From assembly GCA_010093705.1 (NCBI GenBank), contig MU006103.1, positions 186,001-250,000 of the forward strand: a stretch of DNA of 64,000 bases, given 5' to 3'. Below, in pieces: positions 35,602 through 47,418 of this stretch (its first letter is position 1; each line of letters begins with the position of its first letter). This DNA is from Patellaria atrata CBS 101060. Its lineage: Eukaryota; Ascomycota; Dothideomycetes; Patellariales; Patellariaceae. A program made the translations under genes and the position numbers. The notes under the pieces were generated by a model, which had not been told where the DNA came from, ran no database searches, and saw nothing but the letters and a program-made list of their open reading frames with translations.

Positions 35602-36416
35602 TGTGGCCGACTTAGACCTGGGAGGAAAGCAACCAGAAGAAGAGAATCTATCAAAATGGAAAACTCAAGTAAGTGGGAATTGGGTTTTATTTCATTCCCT
35701 ACCTACAAAGGACCCAACCTAAATTTTCCATCCCCGCAATTGAGAGCCCAAGTAGATGAAGCCAGAGGAAACTTCGGTCTTGGTAAATTGAAGAACATAT
35801 AACTAGCCACCTACAAGGTTATTATGTGAACCGAGAATTCGAGATGGCAAATAGGCGATACGGAGCAAGAGAAACTTGTGTCAAACAGAAGCTGAATTCA
35901 TATTGGTCGATACTTGAAAAGACTTGAAACACGCGTAGATTATAGTAGGCCGGGTATATGGTCAGGTAGGAGAGGTATAGTGTTGGCAGAGTATCTTCAC
36001 TCGCCTAAATACAGAATCTGGTGTGGAATAATGCTAATGTAATATATACCTAGAATGCTCCGCCAGTATATTAATAAGTGAGGGGAATTTCGGCATCGGT
36101 GAACTGCCGAAGTTAAAACACGGCTCCTGGTACTGAATTTAAATTCAAATTCATCCAGGTCAAGCGGAAGGACCTGTCGATTCTAATAAACGGAGAGTAC
36201 TCAAATGCTCTTCGCCAAGTCTCAATCTCTTATAACCTTCCCATCCCTTGTCACCACCACTGTACGCTTATAATAGAAAGAGTTCCGCCTTGGCTATACA
36301 AACAATTCAAAGATCAAAAAAAAAAAAGATAGATTTGATAATAAATCACTACCCGTACAGCAGCCTTACACACCCCAGAAACGCCGACTGCGACCAGAAG
36401 GGGGAATCTCCTGGAA
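35602..36416. other. Upstream region of the propeller gene; 3' flank of the ankyrin gene
   Basis: The 815 bases lie between two minus-strand genes. They hold the propeller gene promoter. An A13 run lies near 36318-36330. No gene is visible. Confidence 0.45.
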
Positions 36417-39134
36417 CTAGTTTTGCGGCCACAAATATCTAATTGTTATTCCTATCACAACAGCCGCATACGTTACTGTAAAACCATTCAGATGCAGAAG
36501 CTTTTGTCTCGGCAGTGGTTCCCGTACCGAAGGATACTCGTCTCTCGGGCTCCCATGCGGTGAGCCTGGACTTAATTCTCGTATGATGCGTACTAGATGC
36601 GCATTATCATGTTTCGCGGCGAACTGGCGTAATTCTTCAGTTACCTGGGGTGTTAATGCCTGGTCACTTGTCGCAGAGCGGAGTAATAATTTGCAAGCGT
36701 CGATATGTTCCTTTTCGATTGCACAGTGAAGCGGCGTGTGACCCTTATTATCCCTCAACGAGTTCAAGGATTCTTGCGATACGTCATCCGTTATAGATCT
36801 ATTTAAGAGCAATTCTAGCATTTCCCCATCCCCGGCGCTGGCTGCGATGTGAATCAATGTTCGCCCGGAGGAGTCTGGCGTCCTGATGTAACGGCTTTCC
36901 TCCGGTTGCGCCAAGTCTAAGAGCTGGTTCATGGCTGTTAGAACAAGCTTCTCGGACCCGTCTGCTGGATACCGGCTCTCTGCTGTGGAGGCTGCTAGCT
37001 TGTGCAATGGTGATGCACCATCGCCATCCATTGCATCTAGTTTTAGTCCGTTGCCATCGATAAGTATGTTCAGGATACAGTTGTACGCAGCCTTCCGCTC
37101 AGGCGAACTGAATTGTTTAACAATACCAGCACAGAGTGAATGTAGTGGAACTCCATAACTTTCACAGTGTGCTGTACAGTCCGCTCCCGAATCGATGAGC
37201 AGCGACACGACATCTTGCTTCAACCCAAAACAAGCTCTATGGAGCGGTGTAACTCCCAATGGACCTCTACGGTTTACATCTGCGCCGTGAGATAATAGAA
37301 TTTTGACGGTCTCCAGAGCTAGAGGACCTTCTCCGGAGCAGGCCTCTTCCAGTATTGATTTATCATTCAAGAAGCAATCCGATTCCACGGGTGCACCCTT
37401 GAACAATAGCAGGTTAAATATTTGGGGTTTGTATATCGAAACCGTACTTAACGAGGAATTCCGAAATTTCATTGACCCGATATCGATTATACTAAACTCC
37501 GAATTTACTTTGGCACCCTGCCTCATTAGTCTATCCATAACCATAGCATGTCCGTACTCCGCGGCCAGTTCAATGGCAGATTTCCGGCATTCACTGGGTG
37601 TCAAGTTGATATCTACCCCATGTTGAATGAGAAGATTTACTATAGATAATAGTGCCTTATCATGTTCTGGGCCCCCCCTCGGTCTATCCATAGCAGCTAG
37701 GAGCACTGTTCCATACATCCCGTTCATGTTGTTAACGTCGCCGCTTCTGGCAATCAGTGCTCGCAGTATAAGCTCCCCTGAGACGTCATGTCTAGCGGCA
37801 GCGTGTAGTGCGGTGTCTAATTTGCCGCCTCCTATATCCACCATCGCGCCAGCATCAAGGAGGCGGAAGCAAGCTCTAGAAGACACGCCCAAGTTCGCTA
37901 CACGTCCAAGTGGTGTCCATCCGTGGTTTGTCACTGCGTCCACTTTGGCTCCATGCCGTAACAGTAAATCTATTATCTCTACATGATCATCGTCACTGGC
38001 ACTGAGAGTAGTACACGCGACATGAAGGGGAGTCTGTCCTAGTGAGTTACCGAGATTCGGATCGGCGCCGGCTTGTAGTAGCATGCGTACCGGTCCTGGT
38101 TGCTGAGATTGTACAGCGATCCCTAGAGGGGATAAGACCTCCCATTTCCAATCCTGTTCACCAGGAATTATGGCATTTCTGTCTTTCTGAGCATCGGTGC
38201 GTAGCAGTGCGTCAAATATCTCCTCATAGTCTTTTGCATCGCTTGCATATGTACAATATCTCGCCTGCGCTGCTAAGTACAGTGGAAACTGTTTCAAAGT
38301 GTCACGAAATCTGACGTTAGCGCCATTGGCCAACAGTAAGTGGAAGAGGTCTCGGTGTCCACTCTCACACGCATGCATCAGGGCAGTCGTATCATAAATA
38401 TCTCCAGGACCTTCATCGGATACTTTTATCTGGACTTCCGGTATTTTAAAATCCACTGGCCACTCCTCAAGTAAAAATCTTTGAGCTACGGATGTATACC
38501 CTCGACACGCAGCGTGCCTCCACAAGAGAATAGCTTCGTATGCCGTTGGCTCAAACCCGGCGTCCAGGAGCATTACCAACATATCCTCGGTAGATCCTTC
38601 AAACTCCATGGCCACCGTGAAGAAAGAAGGGTGATCGGAGGACGAGAGTTTCCAAGCGTACAAAATCCACGACAATATCGCTAGAACAGTATGGCCAATT
38701 AGGAGCGTTATTGCTATCCAAAAGTTTCTAGTCGCTGCCTGAGAACTAAAAATTATCCACGAAATAGGTGAGTATAGACCATATATGAAGCATGAGAGCC
38801 ACAAAATTTGACCTAAGGCGCAAATCATCTCAAGCGGGGCGAATGGTGGAAGTAGTAGCGACAAATGCAGACTTGTACCAGCGTCGAGGAGATACTGTAC
38901 GATTCTAGCCTCTCCATTCTGGAGTGCTATGTGTAGTGCTGTATATCCTCTTGCATCCCGGTAGTAGAGGTCAATCCCATGGGGGATGAGTTTATATACG
39001 AGATCGGAATCTCCACGGCTGCAGGCATCCAACAAAGACGTATCAATAATGAATGATTGAAAGAAACGCTTGGTGAGCCCGAAAATTGGAACCTTATCTC
39101 CAGGATAAGCATCGAAAAAATTCTCGGAGCGCAT
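36417..39134 (-). CDS. Ankyrin-repeat protein with membrane segments
   Basis: Single open frame of 905 residues. An N-terminal ankyrin repeat (about 56-90, with RGYTALHIALQNGEARIVQY) is followed by two hydrophobic stretches (about 103-130 and 138-161) that look like membrane helices. Then a long ankyrin array of roughly 15 repeats (about 200-860) follows, with repeated TALHAA, TPLHVAC, TPLHRACFG and GRTLIHIAASAG cores. A last hydrophobic segment (about 883-901, ending IRYLWPQN) could be a tail anchor. No catalytic domain is seen. The ATG at 39134 is first in frame; a 5' exon cannot be excluded. Ankyrin arrays of this sort are lineage-variable in fungi and often belong to NLR-like or effector-binding repertoires. 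The function is unknown. Confidence 0.85.
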   Translation of the reverse strand: MRSENFFDAYPGDKVPIFGLTKRFFQSFIIDTSLLDACSRGDSDLVYKLIPHGIDLYYRDARGYTALHIALQNGEARIVQYLLDAGTSLHLSLLLPPFAPLEMICALGQILWLSCFIYGLYSPISWIIFSSQAATRNFWIAITLLIGHTVLAILSWILYAWKLSSSDHPSFFTVAMEFEGSTEDMLVMLLDAGFEPTAYEAILLWRHAACRGYTSVAQRFLLEEWPVDFKIPEVQIKVSDEGPGDIYDTTALMHACESGHRDLFHLLLANGANVRFRDTLKQFPLYLAAQARYCTYASDAKDYEEIFDALLRTDAQKDRNAIIPGEQDWKWEVLSPLGIAVQSQQPGPVRMLLQAGADPNLGNSLGQTPLHVACTTLSASDDDHVEIIDLLLRHGAKVDAVTNHGWTPLGRVANLGVSSRACFRLLDAGAMVDIGGGKLDTALHAAARHDVSGELILRALIARSGDVNNMNGMYGTVLLAAMDRPRGGPEHDKALLSIVNLLIQHGVDINLTPSECRKSAIELAAEYGHAMVMDRLMRQGAKVNSEFSIIDIGSMKFRNSSLSTVSIYKPQIFNLLLFKGAPVESDCFLNDKSILEEACSGEGPLALETVKILLSHGADVNRRGPLGVTPLHRACFGLKQDVVSLLIDSGADCTAHCESYGVPLHSLCAGIVKQFSSPERKAAYNCILNILIDGNGLKLDAMDGDGASPLHKLAASTAESRYPADGSEKLVLTAMNQLLDLAQPEESRYIRTPDSSGRTLIHIAASAGDGEMLELLLNRSITDDVSQESLNSLRDNKGHTPLHCAIEKEHIDACKLLLRSATSDQALTPQVTEELRQFAAKHDNAHLVRIIRELSPGSPHGSPRDEYPSVREPLPRQKLLHLNGFTVTYAAVVIGITIRYLWPQN

Positions 39135-39550
39135 ATCGTATGTATGACTGTTGATATGGTTATTATTTCTCTGTTTGCTGTACTACTGAGTTCTAAGGAC
39201 CGCACATACCACTACAAGGTACCTCTATTAGTATCCACCCAGCTTATTTCACTCTTCCACTGTTATAGTATTTCTCGCTTATTGTACGTTTGCTTTCGGG
39301 GTTGTTCCACCTCCCTGCATAGAGAAGTCGAAAAGGGACGAGTGGTCCGGGCTGACCCCCAAGCCGTACGTATCAATCAACTATGCAGACAAGCAAGGTG
39401 ATCGATACTGGGGAGTTACCAGTCAATCAACAGTTATTCGGAAGTGTACTGGTTGTAAAAGTGCGATTTATGCCGGGTTAGTGATAGAGTTACGTCAAAG
39501 GGTTAATCAATAAGGTGGTCTGTCATTATATAAACACTAGATAGAATCCG

Positions 39551-39859
39551 TAGTTATACGGGGAATCAAGCGACTACATTCAGTTACCCACAATCTCACA
39601 GGAGCGTCCTTAAGTATTCCTTCTTCATAGTCCCAATTTGGGTTGCTCAGTCCTACTCAGTGCTCAGCCTCTGAGCACCTCTGACCATTGAGCTTCTCTC
39701 TGCTTAGGGCTGCTCAGTGCTCAAGTACCTCTGATCACCCTTGATCACTGATCTTATCACGTGATCTTTCGAGCTGGTTGTTCCGTTCCGACAGAACACT
39801 TATCCTGTTCTATCTTGTTCCTCTGATGTCTAGTTCTCGCTTGTCCTGTGGCCGTAACA
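39551..39859. mobile_element. LTR-like fossil, copy A
   Basis: Related to copy B by a shared block containing cttaagtattcct near the left and a cacgtgatct block on the right, ending in cgtaaca. The TG...CA-type ending and size are what one expects of a solo LTR, perhaps Copia-like. It is broken and has no coding part. Divergence from copy B is high, so it is old. The left edge is approximate. Confidence 0.5.
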
Positions 39860-40072
39860 GGAGTCTCCTCCTTCTTCTCGCGAAAGAAGGGTTTGGTTTC
39901 CGCTTCGTGATAGAACTTGTAAAGGTTTGCACTTCAAGTTAACGATATAACTTGCTGTCCCCTTAACTCTCTCTCAAAGGCCTCACAATAGAGACAAGTA
40001 TCACTACACGAACACAGTGTAACAAAGGTGAGTTAAGTCAAAGTCCGTAACATCCAATCTTATAGTAAGATA

Positions 40073-40653
40073 TGTTGGTAAGAAGAACTACGAAGAATCT
40101 AAATATATGTGCAAAGGAGCGCCCTTAAGTATTCCTCCTTTATAGCCCTATTTCCGCTGTGCTCAGTCTGCTCATGTTCGATAAACTGGATCTGCAGGTG
40201 CACTGAATATATCTCTTGATTCTCAAAAGAGTGGCTCTATCTAGCTGTTATATACTGCAGGTGTGTACTCAAAACGGACGGAACCGTATGAAATCTATGT
40301 CCTAGAAAACAGCAAATATGGATACCAACAGTAAGCACTAAAAGATAGTACTGTATCAGATTACCTACCCTGGTTACGCTGATACCACATAAGCGAGTAG
40401 CTCGTTAGCCCTGGTCGCCGCCGGTAGGACCAATACTCCAACAGGTCCACCATCTAACAGCCCAGCCTGCTCAGTGTTTTCTAAATACTGGCGACACTGA
40501 TCACCCTGGTGGTGCTTAGTCTGCTCAGTCTTCTTGGCATACGCCAAGCCCTGACCACCCTGATCAACTTTCCTGGTCACGTGATCTATGTTCCTACTTC
40601 CTTTCCGGTGTTCTCCCGTCGTGCCTCCGTTGGTTACTTGTCTGTTCGTAACA
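40073..40653. mobile_element. LTR-like fossil, copy B with internal extra sequence
   Basis: Begins tgttgg and ends cgtaaca, giving the tgtt...aaca ends typical of LTRs. It shares the cttaagtattcct and cacgtgatct blocks with copy A in the same order but carries roughly 250 more bases between them, either an insertion here or a loss from copy A. It is broken, non-coding and old. No convincing target-site duplication is seen. Confidence 0.5.
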
Positions 40654-40702
40654 TTAATCTTCCATAACAAAATTTATAGAGTCCTACCTAAAATCAAAAG
40701 AG

Positions 40703-41977
40703 ATGGTGGATTATCAAATGGGAGCGGTCATGTTTGCCATCTGTTCGCTGCCTTTTATCATATCACCAGTCGCAAATAGCTTCCTGATACGCACGTTAAG
40801 AGCGATCCTAAGATTTTTCAAACTCAATAGTACTTACTGTCGTACTATGTGCTGGAAAGATCTTACTTCTGGACATCTCCACATCTACCGGAACGCATAC
40901 TACGTACAAAGCCGTACGAATATCAGCAGCCAAAGTAAGGCCCACATGTCATCAAAGGAGTGCTACGATTCTATCTTTACAAATGTTTTGAGCAGAGCTT
41001 GGCCGAGGTCTAAAGAGAGAAAAGTGGTGAAACCCCCGGAACTAAGTCTAGGGAACAACTATCTGCTTACTGATGGAGACACCCTACTCACGTTCATTGC
41101 TCTGACGGCTTCAGGGCACAGGTCATTTTCATCTAGCATTCAAGGAGGATTCGGTGAAGCGACTTTCACATTCCGTCTAGGAAGCGGCCACGCTCGTTTT
41201 CAGCGCTTCAATTCCAATTCTCTAGGGGAACCTTTCCTTGTTGGCCACTTGAACTATTCCGTTTCAGACTTGATGGAACCGATAGTCGTGACCCAGGCCG
41301 CAAATCTTACGAAAGCCGATGTGCTTAGGATCGTAAATGGTTATCCACCATTCTACAAGGAAACTTTCATCACCCATTCGGGAGTTCCAGTTGACTATCC
41401 AATCAAAGACCCTCGTGATATCCAACGAGCGGGGTGGCTGATCGCAGTCGGCCTAGATGTTCGTGAGCCTCTCAATGTGTACAACGAACATAGTGACAAG
41501 GCGTATCGAGAAGCTTGCAACAGAGTATTGAAAACTGTGACCCACGTATTCCAGCCATCATTCAGCAAGGATTCCGATGCTGGGAAGCTCTGCCAGCTAG
41601 CCTCTTCAGCCATTTATTGGATGAACAGCAATCGCAGTGGAAGCGGCGTTCCGAAGTTCCTCCAAGATTCGCCTCTGGTAGGATGTGACGGAGCAGGAGT
41701 GGCAAGATACACACGCCATCTTAGAAGGGAGGAGTGCCGCTTCGCTATAAATATATTTTGGAAATACAGCTTTGTCCCACTCACCGATCTGGAAAGGGAT
41801 AGACTTGAGAAAATCCTTCCAGCCGTTCTTGCGGCTGCAATTTGTGGAGTGTACCGCTGGTGGCAATATAAGAATAACACCGGGGGCCATCTCCCTTCTT
41901 GGTTACTAGCGGATAGTATAAGGTTATCTCCAATTTGGTTGAGAGACTGCTGCGAAGATATGAACAATAATATGTGA
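40703..41977 (+). CDS. Protein of unknown function with N-terminal membrane segment
   Basis: An open frame of 424 residues from the ATG at 40703. A hydrophobic stretch near the N terminus (about 6-28) could be a signal anchor. The body contains YLLTDGDTLLTFIALTASGH, FGEATFTFRLGSGHARFQRF, NLTKADVLRIVNGYPPFYKE and DIQRAGWLIAVGLDV. I recall similar uncharacterised proteins in filamentous ascomycetes, usually near variable or NLR-type genes. No catalytic motif is recognised. An alternative 3' structure is possible: splicing 41916-41998 out would replace the last 20 residues by a 44-residue tail ending at 42132 (starting LEPLDGDEVFDAKPS). Its upstream region consists largely of LTR-like fossil sequence. 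Confidence 0.72.
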   Translation: MVDYQMGAVMFAICSLPFIISPVANSFLIRTLRAILRFFKLNSTYCRTMCWKDLTSGHLHIYRNAYYVQSRTNISSQSKAHMSSKECYDSIFTNVLSRAWPRSKERKVVKPPELSLGNNYLLTDGDTLLTFIALTASGHRSFSSSIQGGFGEATFTFRLGSGHARFQRFNSNSLGEPFLVGHLNYSVSDLMEPIVVTQAANLTKADVLRIVNGYPPFYKETFITHSGVPVDYPIKDPRDIQRAGWLIAVGLDVREPLNVYNEHSDKAYREACNRVLKTVTHVFQPSFSKDSDAGKLCQLASSAIYWMNSNRSGSGVPKFLQDSPLVGCDGAGVARYTRHLRREECRFAINIFWKYSFVPLTDLERDRLEKILPAVLAAAICGVYRWWQYKNNTGGHLPSWLLADSIRLSPIWLRDCCEDMNNNM

Positions 41978-43235
41978 TAGCAATTCCATCAACTGTAGGA
42001 TTAGAGCCATTAGACGGTGATGAAGTCTTCGATGCGAAGCCATCGTGTGAAGATGTGAAAAAAGTATTCCAGCATACATTACATACAAGACGAAAGATAA
42101 TCTGTAGACAAATCTTTATCAAGTCGCTCTAGGCACGGTGTGGCAGGAACAAATATCTAAAGGAATGAGCAATAGGTGTCAATCGCATGTTGTCTATATT
42201 CGTATAGTGACACCTTTGACCTCAAGAGAGTGCTGACCATCTCAATATGCGGCACTCTTGGTCTCGTCTAGAGTCTCTTCTGAGTGATTTCTGGTTATCG
42301 ACTTGAACTGTTGAAAGAAATGAAGGGTTAGAGCGGAACTAGCGCGGTTAGTTAGTTTTTCTACGGTTAAGCCCAATAGGCCCTAGGGATCTAATCTTAT
42401 TCAATCGACTTTCCCGCCTTTTCCATCACACATTCCTTTGAAGTATGCTCTTCATTCTCTTCTGTCCTAGAAATGACTTGCAAGGTTAGGTTCCCAGTGA
42501 TGTGAAGGACCTATAGGAAGAAAGGAGTCATGGAACTAATGCGAGCTACCATAGAGATATGCAGGCGGAAATATTTCACTGATCCAGAGAGACGAGGAAC
42601 AGCATTCTCCAATCCGCAGGAGGAAGGATTGTGGGTCAGAGCCATCGAAAAGTAGGTCCGTTGTTTATCTTAGAGTTTCATTCGCTGAAAGGGTCTATCA
42701 TACAGTCTTCCTAGAAAACCATACTTATGTCCACTGTGAATTCGAACATAGCAGTGACCCTTCGAAACGTTCATTAGGAGTTAACCTCTGCGATATCAAT
42801 TGCTACACTTCTATTGGAGGGAACACCAACCGATCTAAGAAAAAAAAATGCGAGGGAGATGAGAATAATTTCTTTTCACACTTGGATATATTATGAAGGC
42901 AATGGCCTTAAAAACCCCCCGTCCCCCTCCAAAATCAACTACATATGGTTCCGTTTAAAGCTCTCAAGACACAGGTTATGTGTTAAACAGATTCATAGTG
43001 TGCGGTGGTGGGTACAGATGACCCAGTTCTTAAAGCCTATCTTAGGCAAGGCGTAGAAGTACAGAGCGCCACTCTTGGCATGTAACGGATCGTCGACAAG
43101 TCTATTGCGGCACAGTCTTCTTATAGAGGTAGTGTCCGCATTGCTCGACTAGTGTGATTTCACTAATACAACTCTTGTTAAGAACAATTGAACCAGAGTC
43201 TAAGGGGTTAATTGCAAGTTCAACACCTTGTGAAT
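41978..43235. other. Intergenic region between the unknown-function gene and the NLR
   Basis: About 1.26 kb. Its start may include a 3' exon of the preceding gene (41999-42132). A 41-codon frame from the ATG at 42530 (MELMRATIEICRRKYF start, possibly spliced at 42653) has protein-like composition but no family I know; it may be a fragment of a lost gene. The rest is probably the NLR promoter. Confidence 0.4.
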
Positions 43236-46200
43236 ATGAGAAAGCTCTTCAAAAGAGCGCTCTCCCGCTCACGCGCTTCTAGTAGTGAGGAATCGGCTTC
43301 TCCAAATGGTATATTCATCATTTTATTTATAATCCAGAGATTTTCTTGAAGATTGATAGCCAATTTAGTTCAAGTTAACCGACCGCGGAAAGGTCAGCAC
43401 GGCTTGGTCTTGCTTAATGATTACTCTGCGGACACCCAGTCTAGTGATAAAATTTACACTGTTGATATAGTAGCTATTCACGGCCTCAACGGTGACAGTC
43501 ATAAAACGTGGACGCATCCGAACGGCATGTTTTGGCTCCAGGATCTGCTTCCCCAGACTTTACCAGGTGCAGCAATCTTTTCATATGGGTATCCATCTGA
43601 AGTATTCTTCAGTCGCTCTGTGGCCACTATCGAAGATTTCGCACTCCATCTTTTGAATGACCTTACCGTTATTTCGTCCAAAGAAGTAAGTAATTCACCG
43701 GCCAGAATTTGTCCTGACGTCAGCTTATGAATTAAGAGCACTTTACGCCCCATTATCTATATCTGTCACAGTCTTGGTGGTATTGTGTTCAAACAGGTAA
43801 GGGCAGCAACTAAACATCTTAGCATCGGACTTATACTAGCAGGCCATGAATGTCGCCTATGACCGATATCCTAAGATTTGGGAACGTAGTAAGGGCGTGC
43901 TGTTCTTTGGCACTCCTCACTTGGGAAGTTCCACGGCTCCAACTGCAGAGTTACTTGGGAATATCATGAACGCTGCTTGGTCTATATCTGGTGCATACCT
44001 GAACCGAGGAGGTATTAGGACACCATTAATAAAAGATCTGCGTCTGAATTCGCCTCGGCTCAAATGTATAGCTGACACTTTTGCCCAGAGGGCCGACCAT
44101 TTCATGATAGAGTCTTTCTATGAGACAGAAATCACGAGCCCAATAGGGAAGGTGGTAAGCATCACTGTTCTGACCCACTGTCACTGTTGTCATACCTCCC
44201 CACGGACCCTCGAGTGTTAACATTTTCGTAGGTAGTGGATAAGAGATCGGCCGTAATAGGTATGAGACATGAGAAGGCTAGTCCTCTATGGGGTGACCAC
44301 CGGGAAATATGCCGCATCAAGGGCAAGGATGAAAGCAACTATAAGCAGATCTCTACCTCATTAAAGGAGATGGCAGAGGTCGCTATAAAGGAGTTGGTGG
44401 ATTTCAATGCTACCGCAACCAGCATACTGTCTAGACAATGTAAGCATCCGCCAAGGGACCGTGGACCTTATTGACAGCATATTAGCACTTGATTCTACTG
44501 ATAAGATGTGTGTAGAACTGCTCAGCTCCACTGACGTCTCAGGGTTTCAAACCAGTCTCGATGGACGGATCGAAGGAACTTTGACCTGGGTTTTACAGAG
44601 TCCCAAATGCACAGCTTGGCTTTGGCAAAGAGAAAAGAGACTCCTTTGGGTGACTGGCTATGCGGGATGCGGGAAAACCATGCTCTCCTCTTATATGGTC
44701 GGTTACCTATCGGAGATCTTACCGCAAAAGTCTCTTATCTGTCGATTTTTCTGCTCTGGCAAGGCGGAAGAGCAACAAGATCCCAATGTGCTCGTCCGGG
44801 CATTAATACACCAGATGGTTGTCCAACGCCCAAGATTGTTGAAGATTATCCGAAAAGCGTCTGAGTTACAGGGACGTAGGATCTTTAGGCAATTTGACAC
44901 ACTCTGGGATCTATTCGTCGATATTGTGCGCCAGGAGAATATTCCTTCCATCAATATTGTCATCGATGCGATTGATGAATGCGATGAGGCGACACAGGTC
45001 TTACTTGTCGGACGCATCGCAAGATTCCTCAAGTTGGAACCTGGCTTATGTATCAAGTTCTTTATCACTAGCCGGCCGACAGCTCGCGCTGTCCAAGTCA
45101 TCGAGGAAAGTGCGGTCGACTTGATCCGTTTGAAGTTCGAAGATAGCCAAGATCTCATTGCCAGAGATATTAACCTAGTGGTGAAACAGCGCGTAGAATT
45201 ACTTGTCAAACGAGGTGGTTGCCCCTTGAACTTCCGACCTCAGCTCGAAGAGTTACTAGTCTCTAAGGCTGAGAACACTTTCCTATGGGTGTCACTGGTC
45301 CTATCCTCATTTGAGAAACGACGAGTTTTAACACCTTCTGATCTCCAGAACCTCGGTCAGCTACCATCCGACCTTCAGAGTTTGTACAAGAGCTTTCTGC
45401 AAGCAATCCCTAAGGGCGATCGTAAACTTGCCTCAGATATTCTTCACATAATCATTGTAAGCGCTAGGCCTTTGAATGCTTGGGAGATCTGCATTATGCT
45501 CAATGAAGGCTCGCTGGATTCACTGGAATTGAAGACAGCGGGACCCCATATGACGACTGAGTCCATAAAAATATTGCTTAATCCACTAGTCCAGGTGAGA
45601 GATTCACAAATACTACTTATCCACCACTCTATCAAAGAGTTTCTTCTTAACATGAAGGATGACCCGCAAGACACGTTATCACATCAATTCCATGTGGATT
45701 TTACTCGTCAGTCTGCACTTATAACGCGCTCTTGTATTTATTACCTCCTCGGAGATGCTTTCGTTTGTGATCTGTTCGGTACCCAACCTTCAACTTGCGA
45801 ACAGTCTCCAATACTACCAATTCAGGGGGCTTCTGCAGATGCTTCGCCAGTATCCGATTCTATCCTCGATCCTTTCGAGCTTCAAGACATCGCAATGTTT
45901 AAAGAAGAAGCTGTCATCCGTACTGACAAGTGTACTGATATCGCGGAAAGATTTAACCTTTTTGATTATGCGGCACGGTATTGGACGTCGCATTTCTCTC
46001 ATAGTGAAAATCATGCAGATACGGATCTCTGTGGACTTGCCATCCAGCTATGTGAGTCCTCCAGTTTTCGGCTCAACAACTGGTTTCAATACCTCCAGAT
46101 TAAAGCCGATGTGCATGAAGAATACCCGAAAGTGCTGGATCCATTGATAGTGGCATGCTTTTTCGGGCTCTCAAATATTGTGGAGTACCTGCTGGAAACC

Positions 46201-47418
46201 ACACTGGATAATCTAGATTACGGACTAGCCTTATTCTGGGCAGCACGACGAGGATACCTGAAGTGCTTAGAGCCCCTATCATGGAAGCCCATCTCCGACG
46301 ATCAGACATGCTACTATATGGATCAGTCACCTCTTATGGCTGCAGCGCAGAATGGACACTTGAGTTGTGCACGATTCCTTTTGGAAAGAGGATTGTTTGA
46401 TCCTAACGAAGCTGATAACAGAGGACGGACAGCTTTATCCCATGCAGCCGGGAACGGCCACACAGAAACCGTCACTTTGTTGCTGTCAGAAGAGAAATTG
46501 CAACCGGATATACCAGACAGTAATGGTTGGACCCCTTTGTCATGGGCGATAGCGAGTAACTCTGTCACAAGTGTGCGTCAACTTCTTGGTGACAATCGCG
46601 TGCAGCCAACGATACTGGATCGAAGCAACCGCAACGTGATCTCCTGGGCCGCAGAGGAAGGCCACATCGCCATCTGCAAGGCTCTTTTGAAAGACGGAAG
46701 GATAGATGCAAATATTCAAGATACCCGGGGCTGGACACCCTTGATCTACGCAATAGCAAACGGACATACGGAGGTTGTCCAGCTCTTGATTCGCGCTTCA
46801 GGGATAGACTTCTCGGTCACTGACAGCGCTGGAAGGAATATCATATCCTGGGCAGCTGAAAGCTCCGATGTCATTCTCGCTACTCTTCTGAAGCGATACC
46901 CCGGCGGTGCCGACGTCGCAGACGGCAATGGCTGGACGCCGCTTGCTTGGGCACTAAATACGCCGGGATATCCGAAGAATGTAGCATTGCTTCTTCGGTC
47001 GGGGCTTGTGGATGTAAACCACAAAGATCATTCGGGCCGTTCGCCATTAGCTACTGCGGTCTCCTATGGTTATTTTGGGATTACGCAGTTGTTGCTTCGT
47101 GCAAAGGGTACTGATGTGAATCTGAAAGATGCCAAGGGCTGGACTGCCCTGTCCTACGCCGCGCTCAATTCAAGCTATGAGATTACTAAATCGCTTTTGG
47201 ACACACCAGGGGTAAATGTAAATGCTACTGACAATAGAGGTCGTACACCGCTTTCTTTAGCAGCTGGAGTAGGACGGATGGACATATTCCTATTACTTTT
47301 AGAGACTGAAGGCGTAGATAGCGAAATAATTGATGAAGAAGGGCATACTGCGTTGTGGTACGCACGACGGTACGAGCAGGGCTTGAGTGGACACGCCTTA
47401 GAGCATGTTCTCTCCTAG
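43236..47418 (+). CDS. NOD-like receptor: esterase domain, NACHT ATPase, ankyrin repeats
   Basis: Six exons, 43236-43308, 43360-43685, 43737-43796, 43843-44154, 44232-44439 and 44486-47418, give 1303 residues. The N-terminal alpha/beta-hydrolase-like domain (PGAP1/DUF676 type) has VDIVAIHGLNGDSHKTW, the nucleophile elbow CHSLGG (Ser145) and VLFFGTPHLGSS. The NACHT domain follows, with Walker A GYAGCGKT (384-391), Walker B-type INIVIDAIDECDE and the ITSRP sensor. From about residue 870 there are some 11 ankyrin repeats with WTPLSWA and GRTALSHAA cores. This tripartite layout is that of fungal NLRs that act in non-self recognition and regulated cell death; the hydrolase is the effector module. 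Nothing is missing from either active site. The fifth intron (44440-44485) was set by frame. Ligand unknown. Confidence 0.93.

Larger units (their letters stand above)
39135..40702. other. Intergenic region carrying two diverged LTR-like copies
   Basis: About 1.6 kb between the ankyrin gene and the 424-residue protein gene, which diverge. Most of it is accounted for by two related LTR-like sequences in the same orientation (39551-39859 and 40073-40653) and about 210 bases between them. The flanking gene promoters must lie within or next to these copies. Confidence 0.6.

Noticed and set aside
42530-42655. Short frame MELMRATIEICRRKYF... with a possible donor at 42653
   Set aside because: Protein-like composition but only about 50 residues even if spliced, with no recognised family; noted in the intergenic entry rather than called.
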